Shown piece by piece: positions 8,868 through 18,007 of a DNA stretch of 64,000 bases. The DNA comes from Roseomonas aerilata DSM 19363. Lineage in GTDB: Bacteria; Pseudomonadota; Alphaproteobacteria; Acetobacterales; Acetobacteraceae. Under the pieces are notes generated by a model, which searched no databases, was not told the DNA's origin, and saw only the letters and a program-made list of their open reading frames with translations. The stretch lies in the NCBI RefSeq assembly GCF_000711725.1, contig NZ_JONP01000013.1, positions 62,001-126,000 of the forward strand. The letters run 5' to 3'. Position 1 is the stretch's first letter, and each line of letters opens with the position of its first letter. Position numbers and translations under genes: made by a program.

Positions 8868-9087
8868 CTGCCGGTGACTCCGGGGAGAGGAGAAAGGAAT
8901 TCTTCCTCTCCCCGGACCCCTCCCCATCATCTTTTTCTATCTGTTTGAGGGATTTCTACGGCCGGTGCGCCTCGGGTCGTGGACCCGAGGCGACTGCCCC
9001 TTCAGGAATGTTTCGCGACAGCCAGACAGGGATCCAAGGGCCTCAGGCCCTTGGCGGGAGAGGTTTGGAGAGGGCGTAGCCCTCTCC
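8868..9087 (+). repeat. Four-hairpin 3'-UTR repeat, copy A (full length)
   Basis: Lies just after the dehydratase stop, in the same orientation. H1 is at 8880-8915 (arms CCGGGGAGAGG and CCTCTCCCCGG) and is followed by CATCATCTTTTTCT. H2 is at 8968-8992 (11-bp stem CGCCTCGGGTC/GACCCGAGGCG, loop GTG). H3 is at 9034-9054 (CCAAGGGCCT/AGGCCCTTGG). H4 is at 9067-9087 (GGAGAGGGC/GCCCTCTCC). The spacer before H3 carries the shared CGCGACAGCCAGA motif. Confidence 0.88.
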
Positions 9088-9289
9088 GGCGGGCAAGGCG
9101 CCAAACCGACACCCGGGAGACACATACGAGCGTGCTTCGTAGGCAGTAGTCGAGAGAGGTTGATCACGGACTTGCGAGGACGTGTCGCAACCGGCTCAAT
9201 ACGCGGGCTGATGGAGCACAGAACGTGATGTCCTCGCCTGCTACGGATCCGCGAGAGGTTTGCCCTGCCTGCGGGCGGGAGGACATGTC
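9088..9289. other. Leader region of the UDP-sugar dehydrogenase gene
   Basis: Non-coding stretch between repeat copy A and the dehydrogenase start. It contains one short inverted repeat, TTGCGA-7 bp-TCGCAA (9172-9190), and ends with a clear GGGAGGA ribosome site near 9278-9284. No further gene or terminator is seen. Confidence 0.4.
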
Positions 9290-10651
9290 GTGAACCAAGT
9301 GCTGGCCCGTGATGCGGGGGTGGGGCATCACCTGCGCGACCGGTTGCTCGAGTTGCTGGAGACGCGCGAGGCGCGGATCGGGGTCGTGGGGCTCGGCTAT
9401 GCCGGGCTGCCGCTGGCGCTGCGGTATGCGGAGCTGGGCTTTCCGGTCGAGGGCTTCGACATCGACCCGGCGAAGGTCCTGGCCATCGAGGCGGGGCGGA
9501 GCCCGGTGCACGGCATCGCGGATGAGCGGATCGCGGCGGCACGGGCGCTGGGCGGGCTGCGGGCGCATATGACGGCGACGGCGGCGGCGCTCTGCGACGC
9601 GCTGATCATCTGCGTGCCGACGCCGATCGGGCCGCACAAGGAGCCGGACCTCTCGGCGGTACGGGACACGCTGGCGGCGCTGGCACCGCATCTGCGGCCC
9701 GGCCAGGCTGTGGCGCTGGAGAGCACCACCTATCCCGGCACGACGGAGGAGCTGGTGCTGCCGGTGCTGGCGGCGGCCGGGCTCACGGCCGGGGGGGACG
9801 CCTTTGTCATCTACTCCCCCGAGCGGGAGGATCCGGGCAATCCCCACGGGACGGTCGCGCGGGTGCCGAAGCTGGTGGCAGGGGCGACGGCGGATTGCCT
9901 TGCCGTTGGTCGCGCCCTTTACGCCCCAGTGGCGGGCGGCATCGTTCCGGTCTCCTCGCTCGCGGCCGCCGAGTTGGCGAAGTGCTATGAGAACGTGTTT
10001 CGCGCCGTGAATATCGGGCTGGTGAACGAGCTGAAGCGCATCGCGCACGCGATGGCGCTCGACGTGCACGAGGTGATCGACGCCGCGGCCACCAAGCCCT
10101 TCGGCTTCATGCCCTTCCGGCCCGGGCCGGGGCTGGGTGGGCACTGCATTCCCGTCGATCCCTACTACCTCGCCTGGAAGGCACGGGAGCTGGGGGTGCC
10201 GAGCGACTTCGTGGAGCTGGCAGGACGGGTGAACGACGCGATGCCCGGCTATGCCGTGGAGCGGCTGCGGGACGCGCTGGACGAGCGGGGCACGCCGCTG
10301 CGGGGTGCGCGGATCCTGTTGCTGGGCCTCGCCTACAAGCCCGGCGTGCCGGACACGCGGGAGAGCCCGGCCGTGGAGATCTTCCGCCTGCTCGAGGCGC
10401 GCGGGGCGAGGCTGACCTACCACGACCCGCTGGTGCCGCGCTTTCCCGTGACGCGGCGGCTGCACGGTGCCTCGCCGGAACTGGAGAGCGTTGCGCTCGA
10501 CGAGGCGACGGTCGCGGCCCAGGACGCTGTGGTGGTGGTGACGCCGCAGCCGGGGATGGACCTGGCCATGGTGCGACGGGTCGCGGCGCTGGTGGTGGAT
10601 ACGCGGGGGGTGATGCGCGGGGAGGGGGATGGGGTGGTGGTGATGGCCTGA
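9290..10651 (+). CDS. UDP-N-acetylhexosamine-type nucleotide-sugar dehydrogenase (WecC/WbpA family)
   Basis: NAD-dependent four-electron oxidation of the C6 hydroxyl of a UDP-sugar to a uronic acid. The Rossmann motif GLGYAGLPLA is at residues 34-43. CVPTPIGPHKEPDLS and YSPERE(D)PGN follow. The catalytic thiol is Cys286 in GLGGHCIPVDPYYL, and LLLGLAYKPGVPDTRESP marks the C-terminal UDP-binding domain. I chose GTG 9290 because a strong GGGAGGA site precedes it by about 6 nt; an upstream TTG at 9260 has none. The sequence resembles the UDP-HexNAc branch (WbpA/WecC) more than UDP-glucose dehydrogenase. With wecB nearby, a ManNAc or GlcNAc uronic acid is likely, but the substrate is inferred. Confidence 0.88.
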   Translation: MNQVLARDAGVGHHLRDRLLELLETREARIGVVGLGYAGLPLALRYAELGFPVEGFDIDPAKVLAIEAGRSPVHGIADERIAAARALGGLRAHMTATAAALCDALIICVPTPIGPHKEPDLSAVRDTLAALAPHLRPGQAVALESTTYPGTTEELVLPVLAAAGLTAGGDAFVIYSPEREDPGNPHGTVARVPKLVAGATADCLAVGRALYAPVAGGIVPVSSLAAAELAKCYENVFRAVNIGLVNELKRIAHAMALDVHEVIDAAATKPFGFMPFRPGPGLGGHCIPVDPYYLAWKARELGVPSDFVELAGRVNDAMPGYAVERLRDALDERGTPLRGARILLLGLAYKPGVPDTRESPAVEIFRLLEARGARLTYHDPLVPRFPVTRRLHGASPELESVALDEATVAAQDAVVVVTPQPGMDLAMVRRVAALVVDTRGVMRGEGDGVVVMA

Positions 10652-10652
10652 A

Positions 10653-10918
10653 CCGGAGAGGGCTCTGCTCTGCGGACCTCCGGGCGAACGCGCAGCGTCC
10701 GTCCTGCGCCCGCCAGGGCTGAGGCCCTTGGATCCCCCGGCTCACGCGGATGCGATGATCCGCGGCCGGCATTCTCCAATGCCCTTCCAGCGCGTAGTCG
10801 CCCCGGGTCATGGACCCGAGGCACACCGGCCGCAGAGGTTTTTCAGACCCGAAGAAGATGATGGTGTGGGACTCGGGGAGAGGATGAATTCCGTCCTCCT
10901 CTGCCCGGAGCCACCGGC
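10653..10918 (-). repeat. Four-hairpin 3'-UTR repeat, copy B (decayed)
   Basis: Reverse-oriented copy between two convergent genes. H1 (10873-10909, imperfect, with central GAATTC) is 14 bp from the stop of holA, whose strand it follows. GAAGATGATGG (complement of the CATCATCTTC tract) is near 10854. H2 is at about 10799-10823 and keeps CCGGGTC/GACCCGAGG. H3 (about 10714-10734) and H4 (from 10653) are degraded. Confidence 0.75.
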
Positions 10919-10923
10919 GCCGC

Positions 10924-11931
10924 CTATCCCCGCCGGGCGAGGGTGGCCGACTGCCGCGCGATGGTGAGCAGGGCCGTCCGTGCCACCGCCGCGTCCGGCA
11001 CGGGCCGGCCAGTGCCGCCGGATTTCGACAGGCGTTCGGCTTCCAGGAGGCTGGCGAGGACGGTTTCGAGAATTTCCGGGCGCCAGTGGCGCAGCGCCTT
11101 CTCGAAGCCGGGGCGGCTGCGGAAGAAGACGGGCGGCTGCAGGGCCTGCATGCCCGCGACGGAGGCGAGGTGCAGGCGCTGGACGTGGCGCAGCAGGGCG
11201 CGGAGCACCTGGACCGGGTTGGCGCCCTCCGACATCGCGGATTCGAGGGCGCGGTCGGCGGTGGCAACGTCGCCGGCGGTGGCGGCGACGAGGGCCTCGT
11301 CGAGTTCGAGGGCGGAGCCGTCGCCGATGCAGGCGAGCACGTCCTCCTCTGCCAGGCGGCCGCCGGGGCCGGCATAGAGGGCGAGTTTCTCGAGTTCGCG
11401 GCGCAGCGTCCCGCGGTCGTCGCCGAGGCGGCCGGCGAGCCAGGCGATGGCGGCGGGTTCGGCGGTGACGCCGGCCTCGCGCAGGATGGCGGCGATGCTG
11501 GCCGAGAGCTCGGCGCCGCGCTCGCGGTAGCAGGCGATGGCGGCGGCACGGGGGTTGGTTTCGGCGAGCTGGCGGAGCTTGGAGCGGGCGGGGAGTTCGC
11601 CGGCTTCGAGGATGACGAGGGTGTCGCCGGGCGCTTCCAGCACCTCCCGCAGGGGGGCGGCGAGGGCGTCGGTGGCGTCGCGCACGCGGATGACGCGGCG
11701 GCCGCCGATGAGGGAGAGGGCGGCGGCCTCTCCGGCAAGGGCGCCGGGGCGGGCGGCGGCATCGCGCGGGAGGTCGGCGACGCGGAAGGGGTCGTTGCCG
11801 GGGGCGATGGCCTCCTGCAGGGCATCGGCGCGCTCGCGCGCGAGGCCGGCGTCCTCGCCGTAGAGGAGGGCCGCGCGGGTGGTGCCGGGGTCCTTCAGGA
11901 AGGCCGCGAGGCGGCGGGCGTCGAGCTTCAT
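10924..11931 (-). CDS. holA: DNA polymerase III subunit delta
   Basis: Clamp-loader subunit that opens the beta sliding clamp. The 335 residues match the family. The N-terminal part MKLDARRLAAFLKDP...ALLYGEDAGLARERADAL is characteristic, followed by the degenerate AAA+ domain (LSLIGGRRVIRVRDATD, LVILEAGELPARSKLRQLAE, AAAIACY) and the C-terminal collar domain. It is last in the gene order leuS-lptE-holA, with 13 bp between lptE and holA, as usual in alphaproteobacteria. The stop codon is TAG. Copy B of the hairpin repeat lies directly downstream. Confidence 0.93.
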   Translation of the reverse strand: MKLDARRLAAFLKDPGTTRAALLYGEDAGLARERADALQEAIAPGNDPFRVADLPRDAAARPGALAGEAAALSLIGGRRVIRVRDATDALAAPLREVLEAPGDTLVILEAGELPARSKLRQLAETNPRAAAIACYRERGAELSASIAAILREAGVTAEPAAIAWLAGRLGDDRGTLRRELEKLALYAGPGGRLAEEDVLACIGDGSALELDEALVAATAGDVATADRALESAMSEGANPVQVLRALLRHVQRLHLASVAGMQALQPPVFFRSRPGFEKALRHWRPEILETVLASLLEAERLSKSGGTGRPVPDAAVARTALLTIARQSATLARRG

Positions 11932-11944
11932 CGGGCGCCGCCGC

Positions 11945-12520
11945 TCAGGCGGCGGGGCGGTCGCGGAGCGCGAGGGCGAGGCGGATGGTCATGTCCTCGG
12001 CGAGGCGGTCCACGAGGCGGCGCTCGGCGGCCTCGCTGCTGACGGTGGAGGAGAAGAACTCGAGGTCGACGATGTTGAAGGAGTCCATCGCCCGCACGGT
12101 GCCGGCCGCGATCTGCTGGGGCGGCACCGAGAGGGTGGAAAGCGTCCAGGGCGCGGACATGGTGATGCGGAAGCGGGAGGGAGAGCCGTCCCGCCGGTAG
12201 CCCTGCGCCTCGTAGGAGGGGAGGACGTAGGTGGTAAGCAGGTAGCGCGCGGCCGGGGCGCTGCGGTCGCGGGAGGCCAGGCGGCGCTCCAGCCCCTGGT
12301 GGAGAAGCTGACCGCTGCGACCGTAGGTGGGGCCGATGCGGATGGCCGCGAGCTCGGGGCCGACGGCGGTGCCGGCCTCCCCGGGCTCGGGCGGGGCGTT
12401 CAGCGGATGGAAGCCGCAGCCGGCGAGGGTTGAGGCGCCAAGGGCGGCCAGCAACCCGCGTCGGGCGACCCCGCCGCGCGGTTCCTCAGACGACGAAGTT
12501 GACGATTCGGCCTGGGACAT
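11945..12520 (-). CDS. lptE: LPS-assembly lipoprotein LptE
   Basis: Outer-membrane lipoprotein that plugs LptD during lipopolysaccharide insertion. The 191-residue protein has a signal peptide with an arginine pair ([17 protein letters not shown]) and lipobox LAGC, with the acylated Cys at residue 35. The mature part begins GFHPL, as in other LptE proteins. I chose ATG 12520 because no other start codon lies before the signal sequence. That places the start 35 bp inside the 3' end of leuS, so the two genes overlap and are probably translationally coupled. Confidence 0.9.
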   Translation of the reverse strand: MSQAESSTSSSEEPRGGVARRGLLAALGASTLAGCGFHPLNAPPEPGEAGTAVGPELAAIRIGPTYGRSGQLLHQGLERRLASRDRSAPAARYLLTTYVLPSYEAQGYRRDGSPSRFRITMSAPWTLSTLSVPPQQIAAGTVRAMDSFNIVDLEFFSSTVSSEAAERRLVDRLAEDMTIRLALALRDRPAA

Positions 12521-15053
12521 GAATGCGCTTCCGGATGGGCTTGCCCGCGATGGCACGCTGCACGTTCTCCTCGGCCTCGGCTGCCGCGAGCACCGCATCT
12601 TCCGGCGTTCCGACCGGCAGGGAAAGGGTGGCGCGCAGCTTGCCGAGAACCTGGACGGCGATCGTCATCGTCTCGGCCGCCAGCAGCGCGGTGTCGGCCT
12701 CCGGCCAGGGCATCAGCGCCACCAGTTGCGCGTCGCCGGGGTGGAGGATGGACCAGAGCTCCTCCGCCAGGTGCGGCATCATGGGGGCGACGAGCCGGGC
12801 CATGACCGAGACCGCCTCGCGCCGCGCCTCGATCCCGGCAGGGCTCGACTCGATGGCGTTGGCGAACTCGTGCAGGCGGGCGACGGCGACGTTGAAGGTG
12901 AAGCCCTCCAGCGCCGCGGTCACGGCGGCGATGGTGCGGTGGGTGGCCTGCATGAGCGGGCGGGGCTCGCCGTCGCCGCCGCGCTGCTCCAGGTTGGCCG
13001 CGAGGCGCCAGAGGCGCTGGACGAAGCGGTGGGCGCCGGCAACACCGGCCTCGGACCACTCCATGTCGCGCTCGGGCGGGTTGTCCGCCAGGATGAACCA
13101 GCGGGCGGTGTCGGCGCCGTAGCGGGAGATGATGGCGCCGGGGTCCACCGTGTTGCGCTTGGACTTCGACATCTTGTCGTTGCGCGAGACGATGAGCGGG
13201 ATGCCCGTGCCCTTCTCCACCGCGCTGCCGTCGGCCGCGACCTCCACCTCGTCGGGCGCGAGCCAGCGGTTGTCGGGCGCCTTGTAGGAGGCGTGCTGGA
13301 CCATGCCCTGGGTGAACAGGCCGGTGAAGGGCTCGGGCGTCTTCAGCTGGCCCATGGTGGAAAGGGCGCGGGTGAAGAAGCGGGCGTAGAGAAGGTGCAG
13401 GATCGCGTGCTCGATCCCGCCGATATACTGGTCCACCGGCAGCCAGGCGTCGGTGGCGGCGGGCGTGATCGGCGCCTCGGCATGGGGGGAGCAGAAGCGG
13501 GCGAAATACCAGGAACTGTCGACGAAGGTGTCGCAGGTATCCGTCTCGCGCCGGGCCGCCGCCCCGCAGGAGGGGCAGGCGACGTGCTTCCAGCTCGGGT
13601 GGTGGTCGAGCGGGTTGCCGGGGACGGAGAAGTCCACGTCCTCCGGCAGGCGCACCGGGAGCTGGTCCTTGGGCACGGGGACGGTGCCGCAGGAGTCGCA
13701 GTGGATCACCGGGATGGGGCAGCCCCAGTAGCGCTGGCGGGAGACGCCCCAGTCGCGCAGGCGCCAGTTCACGACGCCCTTGCCGAGGCCCTTCGCCTCC
13801 AGCGCGTCGATCGCGGCGCGCTTGCCGGCCTCGCTGCCGAGGCCGTTCAGGAAATCGGAGTTGTAGAGGGTGCCGTCGCCGGTCCAGGCGGTCTTGCCGA
13901 TGGAGAAGGCGGCGGGGTCCTCGCCGGGGGGGAGGACCACGGGCGGGACGGGCAGGCCGTACTTGCGCGCGAAGTCGAGGTCGCGCTGGTCATGCGCCGG
14001 ACAGCCAAAAAGGGCGCCGGTGCCGTATTCCATGAGGACGAAGTTGGCGATCCAGACGGGGAAGGTCGCGCCCTCGATGAAGGGGTGGGCGACGCGGAAG
14101 CCGGTGTCGAAGCCCTTCTTCTCGGCCTGCTCGATGGCGGCCTCGCTGGTGCCCTGGCTGCGGCACTCCGCGATGAAGGCAGCGGCCGCGGGGTCGCGCG
14201 CCCCGGCGGCGGCGGCCAGCGGGTGCTCGGCGGCAACGGCCAGGAAGGACATGCCGTAGAGCGTGTCGGGGCGGGTGGTGAAGACCTCCACCTCGGTGGT
14301 GCCCTGGACGGGCTCGGCGAGCGGGAAGCGGACGCGCGCGCCCTCGCTGCGGCCGATCCAGTTCGCCTGCATCGTCCGCACGCGCTCGGGCCAGCGGTCG
14401 AGGGTGTCGAGGGCGGAGAGCAGGTCGGGGGCGAACTTCGTGATGGCGAGGAACCACTGGGAGAGCTCGCGCTTCTCCACGGGGGCGCCGGAGCGCCAGC
14501 CGCGGCCGTCGATCACCTGCTCGTTCGCGAGCACGGTGCCATCAACGGGGTCCCAGTTCACCCAGGACTTGCGGCGCTCCACCAGGCCGGCCGCGAGGAA
14601 GTCGAGGAAGAGGGCCTGCTGCTTGCCGTAGTACTCGGGGTCGCAGGTGGCGAATTCACGGGCCCAGTCGAGCGAGAGGCCCATGCTCTGCAGCTCGGCG
14701 CGCATGGCCGCGATATTGGCGTAGGTCCAGGCGGCGGGATGGGTGCCGCGCTCGCGCGCCGCGTTCTCGGCGGGCAGGCCGAAGGCGTCCCAGCCCATGG
14801 GGTGCATCACCTCATGGCCGCGGGCGCGCTTGTAGCGGGCCACGACGTCGCCGAGCGTGTAGTTCCGCACATGCCCCATATGGATCTTGCCGGAGGGGTA
14901 GGGGAACATCTCCAGCACGTAGTATTTCGGCTTCGTGCCGTCCGGCACGTCGGGGGCGGCGAAGCAGGCACGATCGCCCCAGGCCTGCTGCCAGCGGGGC
15001 TCGGCGGCGGCGAAGTCATAGCGAGCGGGAGAGTCGGGCGGTCCGTCTGTCAT
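12486..15053 (-). CDS. leuS: Leucyl-tRNA synthetase
   Basis: Charges tRNA-Leu with leucine. The 855 residues are the normal length. The class I HIGH motif appears as HMGH at residues 58-61 within [19 protein letters not shown] is at 627-631. The editing insertion (CP1) contains the expected [21 protein letters not shown] stretch and a zinc-type [10 protein letters not shown] segment. The C-terminal end [16 protein letters not shown] is typical. It is first in the leuS-lptE-holA order. A 102-bp gap separates it from the DUF3576 gene, which is upstream on the same strand. Confidence 0.97.
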   Translation of the reverse strand: MTDGPPDSPARYDFAAAEPRWQQAWGDRACFAAPDVPDGTKPKYYVLEMFPYPSGKIHMGHVRNYTLGDVVARYKRARGHEVMHPMGWDAFGLPAENAARERGTHPAAWTYANIAAMRAELQSMGLSLDWAREFATCDPEYYGKQQALFLDFLAAGLVERRKSWVNWDPVDGTVLANEQVIDGRGWRSGAPVEKRELSQWFLAITKFAPDLLSALDTLDRWPERVRTMQANWIGRSEGARVRFPLAEPVQGTTEVEVFTTRPDTLYGMSFLAVAAEHPLAAAAGARDPAAAAFIAECRSQGTSEAAIEQAEKKGFDTGFRVAHPFIEGATFPVWIANFVLMEYGTGALFGCPAHDQRDLDFARKYGLPVPPVVLPPGEDPAAFSIGKTAWTGDGTLYNSDFLNGLGSEAGKRAAIDALEAKGLGKGVVNWRLRDWGVSRQRYWGCPIPVIHCDSCGTVPVPKDQLPVRLPEDVDFSVPGNPLDHHPSWKHVACPSCGAAARRETDTCDTFVDSSWYFARFCSPHAEAPITPAATDAWLPVDQYIGGIEHAILHLLYARFFTRALSTMGQLKTPEPFTGLFTQGMVQHASYKAPDNRWLAPDEVEVAADGSAVEKGTGIPLIVSRNDKMSKSKRNTVDPGAIISRYGADTARWFILADNPPERDMEWSEAGVAGAHRFVQRLWRLAANLEQRGGDGEPRPLMQATHRTIAAVTAALEGFTFNVAVARLHEFANAIESSPAGIEARREAVSVMARLVAPMMPHLAEELWSILHPGDAQLVALMPWPEADTALLAAETMTIAVQVLGKLRATLSLPVGTPEDAVLAAAEAEENVQRAIAGKPIRKRIHVPGRIVNFVV

Positions 15054-15155
15054 GAGGGGGCCAGTTCGGGCCTTTGCGGTGGTCCGTTCCCATATGCCGG
15101 GGCGCGCGGGGTGGGAAGTGCCCTTGCGGCTTCCCTGGGCTGCGCCAGTGGCCGC

Positions 15156-15686
15156 CTAGAGCGCCGCGGACTGGCTCCGCAACTCGCGGGCGCGGGCGAG
15201 GACCTTGTCCTCCAGCTCGGTGCCCGTGGCGGTGGCGACGGGGGCGTCCATCCAGATGCCGTTGCGGAGTTCCTGGCGGAAGACCGAGACGCGCACGCCG
15301 TCCGAGCGGAGTTGGCGGCCGAGGATATAGGCGGTGGCGCGGAAGCGCTCCCCCTGGGCCGCGGGGGGCGTGTACCAGTCGGTGATGATGACGCCGCCGA
15401 AGGGATCGGCCGAGGCGAGCGGCATGAAGGAGAGGGTGTCGAGGCTGGCGCGCCAGAGATAGGCGTTCACGCCGAGGCCGGCCTGGTCGCCACCCGCGCC
15501 GCCCTCGCGGTTGCGGCTGCGGTCGGTGCCGAGGATCAGCAGGCCGTCCTGGTTGCCGGAGATGCGGCCCTGGACCCGGGCGCGGCGGCTGTCGTCGTAG
15601 TACTCGTTGTTCTCCACCTGCCGGGTCTGCCCGCAGGCGGCGACGAGGACGGGAAGGGCGAGGACGGCGAGACGAAGGGGGCGCAT
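15156..15686 (-). CDS. DUF3576 lipoprotein
   Basis: Protein of 176 residues with a lipoprotein signal (MRPLRLAVLALPVLVAAC, Cys18). The globular domain matches the alphaproteobacterial DUF3576 pattern: GLGVNAYLWRASLDTLSFMP, SADPFGGVIITDWY and the RFRATAYILGRQLRSDGV block. The function is unknown. These proteins usually sit beside leuS, as here, which suggests a link to the envelope or LPS-export genes in the same block. The start ATG 15686 directly precedes the signal peptide. Confidence 0.88.
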   Translation of the reverse strand: MRPLRLAVLALPVLVAACGQTRQVENNEYYDDSRRARVQGRISGNQDGLLILGTDRSRNREGGAGGDQAGLGVNAYLWRASLDTLSFMPLASADPFGGVIITDWYTPPAAQGERFRATAYILGRQLRSDGVRVSVFRQELRNGIWMDAPVATATGTELEDKVLARARELRSQSAAL

Positions 15687-15765
15687 GGGCGCGCAGGTAA
15701 GGCAGCGTCGGGGCGCGACGCAAGGGCTAAAACATTGCGCGATGCAGCGCGGTTACCATTTGCGC

Positions 15766-15797
15766 AAAAGAAAGGGCGGCGGGTTTCCCCGCCGCCC
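15766..15797 (-). terminator. Rho-independent terminator of the porin gene
   Basis: A 10-bp GC stem (GGGCGGCGGG/CCCGCCGCCC, 15774-15797) with a 4-nt loop. On the minus strand it is followed by TTTCTTTT. It lies 30 bp after the porin stop. Confidence 0.8.
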
Positions 15798-15826
15798 CAT
15801 TCGTTCCGCCTAGGCGGAGTAACGGA

Positions 15827-17185
15827 TCAGAACGCGACCCGGAAACCGGCGAGGACCGTGCCGACCGTCGAGCCGCGCTGGATGGCGGTGCCGGCCGCAG
15901 TGGTCGCTGCCGTGACGGCGTTGCCCGTCAGGAAGTCGAAGCCACGCTCCTTGCGCTGGGTCTGGATGTACTCGGCGAAGAAGTCGAGGCCGGGCGCGAC
16001 GCGGTAGTTGCCGCCGACGGCAAAGCCCGTCTCACGACGGTCGCCCGTAAGGGCGGTGGACGTCGGGCCGCCGGCGCCGCTCAGGGCCTGGCTGCCGGCA
16101 GAGACCGACTGAGCAAAGTGACCGCCGACGGTGATCGCGTCGATGGTGTAGGTGGCGCCGACGAGGAAGGAGTCGAGGCGGCGGTCATCGACCGGGTTCG
16201 CGGCGGAGCTCTCAAGGCGGGTCGTGAAGTTGCCGTTCGAGCTGCCGCCCGTGTACCAGCCGCCCACGGTGAAGCCGTAAGCCGTGGCGGCCGCACCAGC
16301 CCAGATCATGTTGATGCGCTCGGGCGAGAAGCCGGTGGTGTTCTTGATGACGTCGGCGCCGAAGTAACCGACGGTGGCCGTCAGGCCGACGGGGCCGAAG
16401 GACCCGCGCCAGCGGAGGGCGGCCTGCAGCTCGTTGCGGCGACGGGTGTTCACGCCCGAGATGGCGGAGGTGCGGTCGCAGAAGGCCGCGTTGGCGAGGC
16501 TGTCGCAGCCCGAGTTGGCGCCATCGTTCGTGTTGAACGAGAAGCTCGCGCCCGCGTCGAAGCCGAGGAACTGCGGGGACAGGTAGATGAGCTTCGTGTT
16601 GTCGCCCGCGTCGTTCACGGTGCTGAACGTGGCGCGCTGGTTGCCGCCGATGGCCTGCTGGTACTGGTCGCCCGAGTCGAGGCCGCCGACGCCGAAGCCG
16701 GTGATGTGGCCGGACTGCAGCTGCTGGATCGCGCCGTCCTCGTCACCGTAGCGGATCTGGCCCCAGTTGCCGGCGAGGTAGGCCCAGGCCTCGTCGAAGG
16801 CGAGCGTGTTCTTGCCGGAGTTGCTCACGACGTTGGTCGCGGGGTTGCCGGCCTGCGGCTGACGGTAGGCGTCGTTCTCGATCTCGAGGGCCACGCCGTA
16901 GCGGAGGCCGTTGGCAGCCTTGCCGGAGGCGAGGATGTGGATCTCGATCTCGTTGGTGAAGTCGGACTTCCCGAGGCGGGTCGTCGCGTTGCTGTCACCG
17001 GTCTGGTTCGTGTAGTTGTACATGGCGCGGTAGTAGCCGCCGAGGCGAACCTCGAGGCCGCGCATCGAGGTGCCGGCGGCGCCCATCGAGCTGTCCGAGA
17101 AGCTGACACCCTGGGCCATCGCGCCACCCGGCGCGAAGAGGGCAGCGGCGGCGGCGGCCGTGCTGCCGAGAAGAAGCTTACGCAT
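15827..17185 (-). CDS. Outer-membrane porin (alphaproteobacterial general porin)
   Basis: 452-residue precursor of a 16-stranded beta-barrel channel for small solutes. The signal peptide MRKLLLGSTAAAAAALFAPGGAMA is followed by a mature start at QGVSF. The body alternates short beta segments with polar turns (YYRAMYNYTNQTGDSNA, FDEAWAYLAGNWGQIRYGDEDGA) and ends in a phenylalanine (LAGFRVAF), the usual C-terminal signal for barrel assembly. The start ATG 17185 has an AGGAGG site 8 nt upstream. Codon use is neat and the terminator is strong, so high expression is likely. The 216-bp upstream gap holds GCATCC-ATC-GGATGC (17271-17285). Confidence 0.9.
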   Translation of the reverse strand: MRKLLLGSTAAAAAALFAPGGAMAQGVSFSDSSMGAAGTSMRGLEVRLGGYYRAMYNYTNQTGDSNATTRLGKSDFTNEIEIHILASGKAANGLRYGVALEIENDAYRQPQAGNPATNVVSNSGKNTLAFDEAWAYLAGNWGQIRYGDEDGAIQQLQSGHITGFGVGGLDSGDQYQQAIGGNQRATFSTVNDAGDNTKLIYLSPQFLGFDAGASFSFNTNDGANSGCDSLANAAFCDRTSAISGVNTRRRNELQAALRWRGSFGPVGLTATVGYFGADVIKNTTGFSPERINMIWAGAAATAYGFTVGGWYTGGSSNGNFTTRLESSAANPVDDRRLDSFLVGATYTIDAITVGGHFAQSVSAGSQALSGAGGPTSTALTGDRRETGFAVGGNYRVAPGLDFFAEYIQTQRKERGFDFLTGNAVTAATTAAGTAIQRGSTVGTVLAGFRVAF

Positions 17186-17270
17186 CCCAAATCCTCCTGA
17201 CGTACCGGGGAGCAGCCCCGGCGCTTCACGCGACCCGCCCGCCCCCCTCGGCGGGTTTGCCGCGAGAAAT

Positions 17271-17285
17271 GCATCCATCGGATGC
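17271..17285. promoter_or_regulatory. Small palindrome upstream of the porin gene
   Basis: GCATCC and GGATGC arms with a 3-bp ATC spacer, 86 bp before the porin ATG. It could be an operator; nothing else supports this. Confidence 0.3.
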
Positions 17286-17401
17286 GCCCCCCTTTGGCCG
17301 AGCCCGGCCGAACTATGGTTCAGTGAATTGCAGGGCGTCCATGGCGCAATCGGGTGGAACGCGACATCCGTGAAACACTGTGGCCAGCCGGCCACATGGG
17401 T

Positions 17402-18007
17402 TCAGGCCAAGCCGCCGATGGCTGCCCAGCCCGCCGCGCCCACATGCCCGGAAAGCCGGCCAAGCCCCGGCAGGCGGCGGCTGTTGCAGGAGGTGAGGCC
17501 GCCGAGGGCGACGACGGGCCGCCCCGCCCGGCGGGCGAGTGCCGCCCAGCGCAACAGGCCGAGGGCGGGGGCGTCGGGGTGGCTCGCGGTCGGAAAAACC
17601 GGGGAGAGGATGACGAGGTCGGCCCGCAGGCGTCGGGCGCGGGCGATTCCCGCCCGGCCATGGGCGGCAACCGATAGAAGCGGCGGGCGCGCACCGCGGC
17701 GGGCGAGGAGCAGGGGGAGGATTCCCGCCGCCGCGCGGCGGTCCGGCAGGTGCAGCCCGGCGCGGAGGGCGAGGGCGTCACGGCCCTGCCCGGAGAGAAG
17801 AAGGTGAAGGCGGCGCGCGCGGGCGAGGGCGGCCAGCGGGCGCAGCAGGCCCGGGGCGACGTCCCGCGCCAGCACCGCGCTGCCTGGCGGCAGGCGCCGG
17901 GCGGCCGCGCGGGGGTCAGGCAGGCGCCTGGGGTCGCTCAGCAGCCAGAGCGGCGGGATGCCTCGGTTCCAGGCGCGGCCGTTCTGCCCTAGCTTCCCGC
18001 GCCGCAT
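17402..18007 (-). CDS. thiE: Thiamine-phosphate synthase / TenI-like protein
   Basis: A 201-residue TIM-barrel protein of the ThiE/TenI type, which couples the thiazole and pyrimidine halves of thiamine (ThiE) or isomerises the thiazole (TenI). Seen are PPLWLLSDPRRLPDP at the N-terminus, the GLHLPDRRA segment, SAAHGRAGIARARRLRADLVILSPVFPTASHPDAPALG (read in parts) and PVVALGGL near the C-terminus. The His/Arg-rich loops differ from canonical ThiE and the protein is short, so TenI-like activity is possible. The ATG overlaps the yggS ATG on the other strand (CATG at 18005-18008), an unusual divergent overlap. A ribosome-site-like AGGGG lies upstream, inside yggS. Confidence 0.78.
   Translation of the reverse strand: MRRGKLGQNGRAWNRGIPPLWLLSDPRRLPDPRAAARRLPPGSAVLARDVAPGLLRPLAALARARRLHLLLSGQGRDALALRAGLHLPDRRAAAGILPLLLARRGARPPLLSVAAHGRAGIARARRLRADLVILSPVFPTASHPDAPALGLLRWAALARRAGRPVVALGGLTSCNSRRLPGLGRLSGHVGAAGWAAIGGLA

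Noticed and set aside
12327-16007. 1226-codon + strand open frame across lptE, leuS and the DUF3576 gene
   Set aside because: It is the antisense of three well-supported genes. Residues are low-complexity Gly/Ala/Val/Glu.
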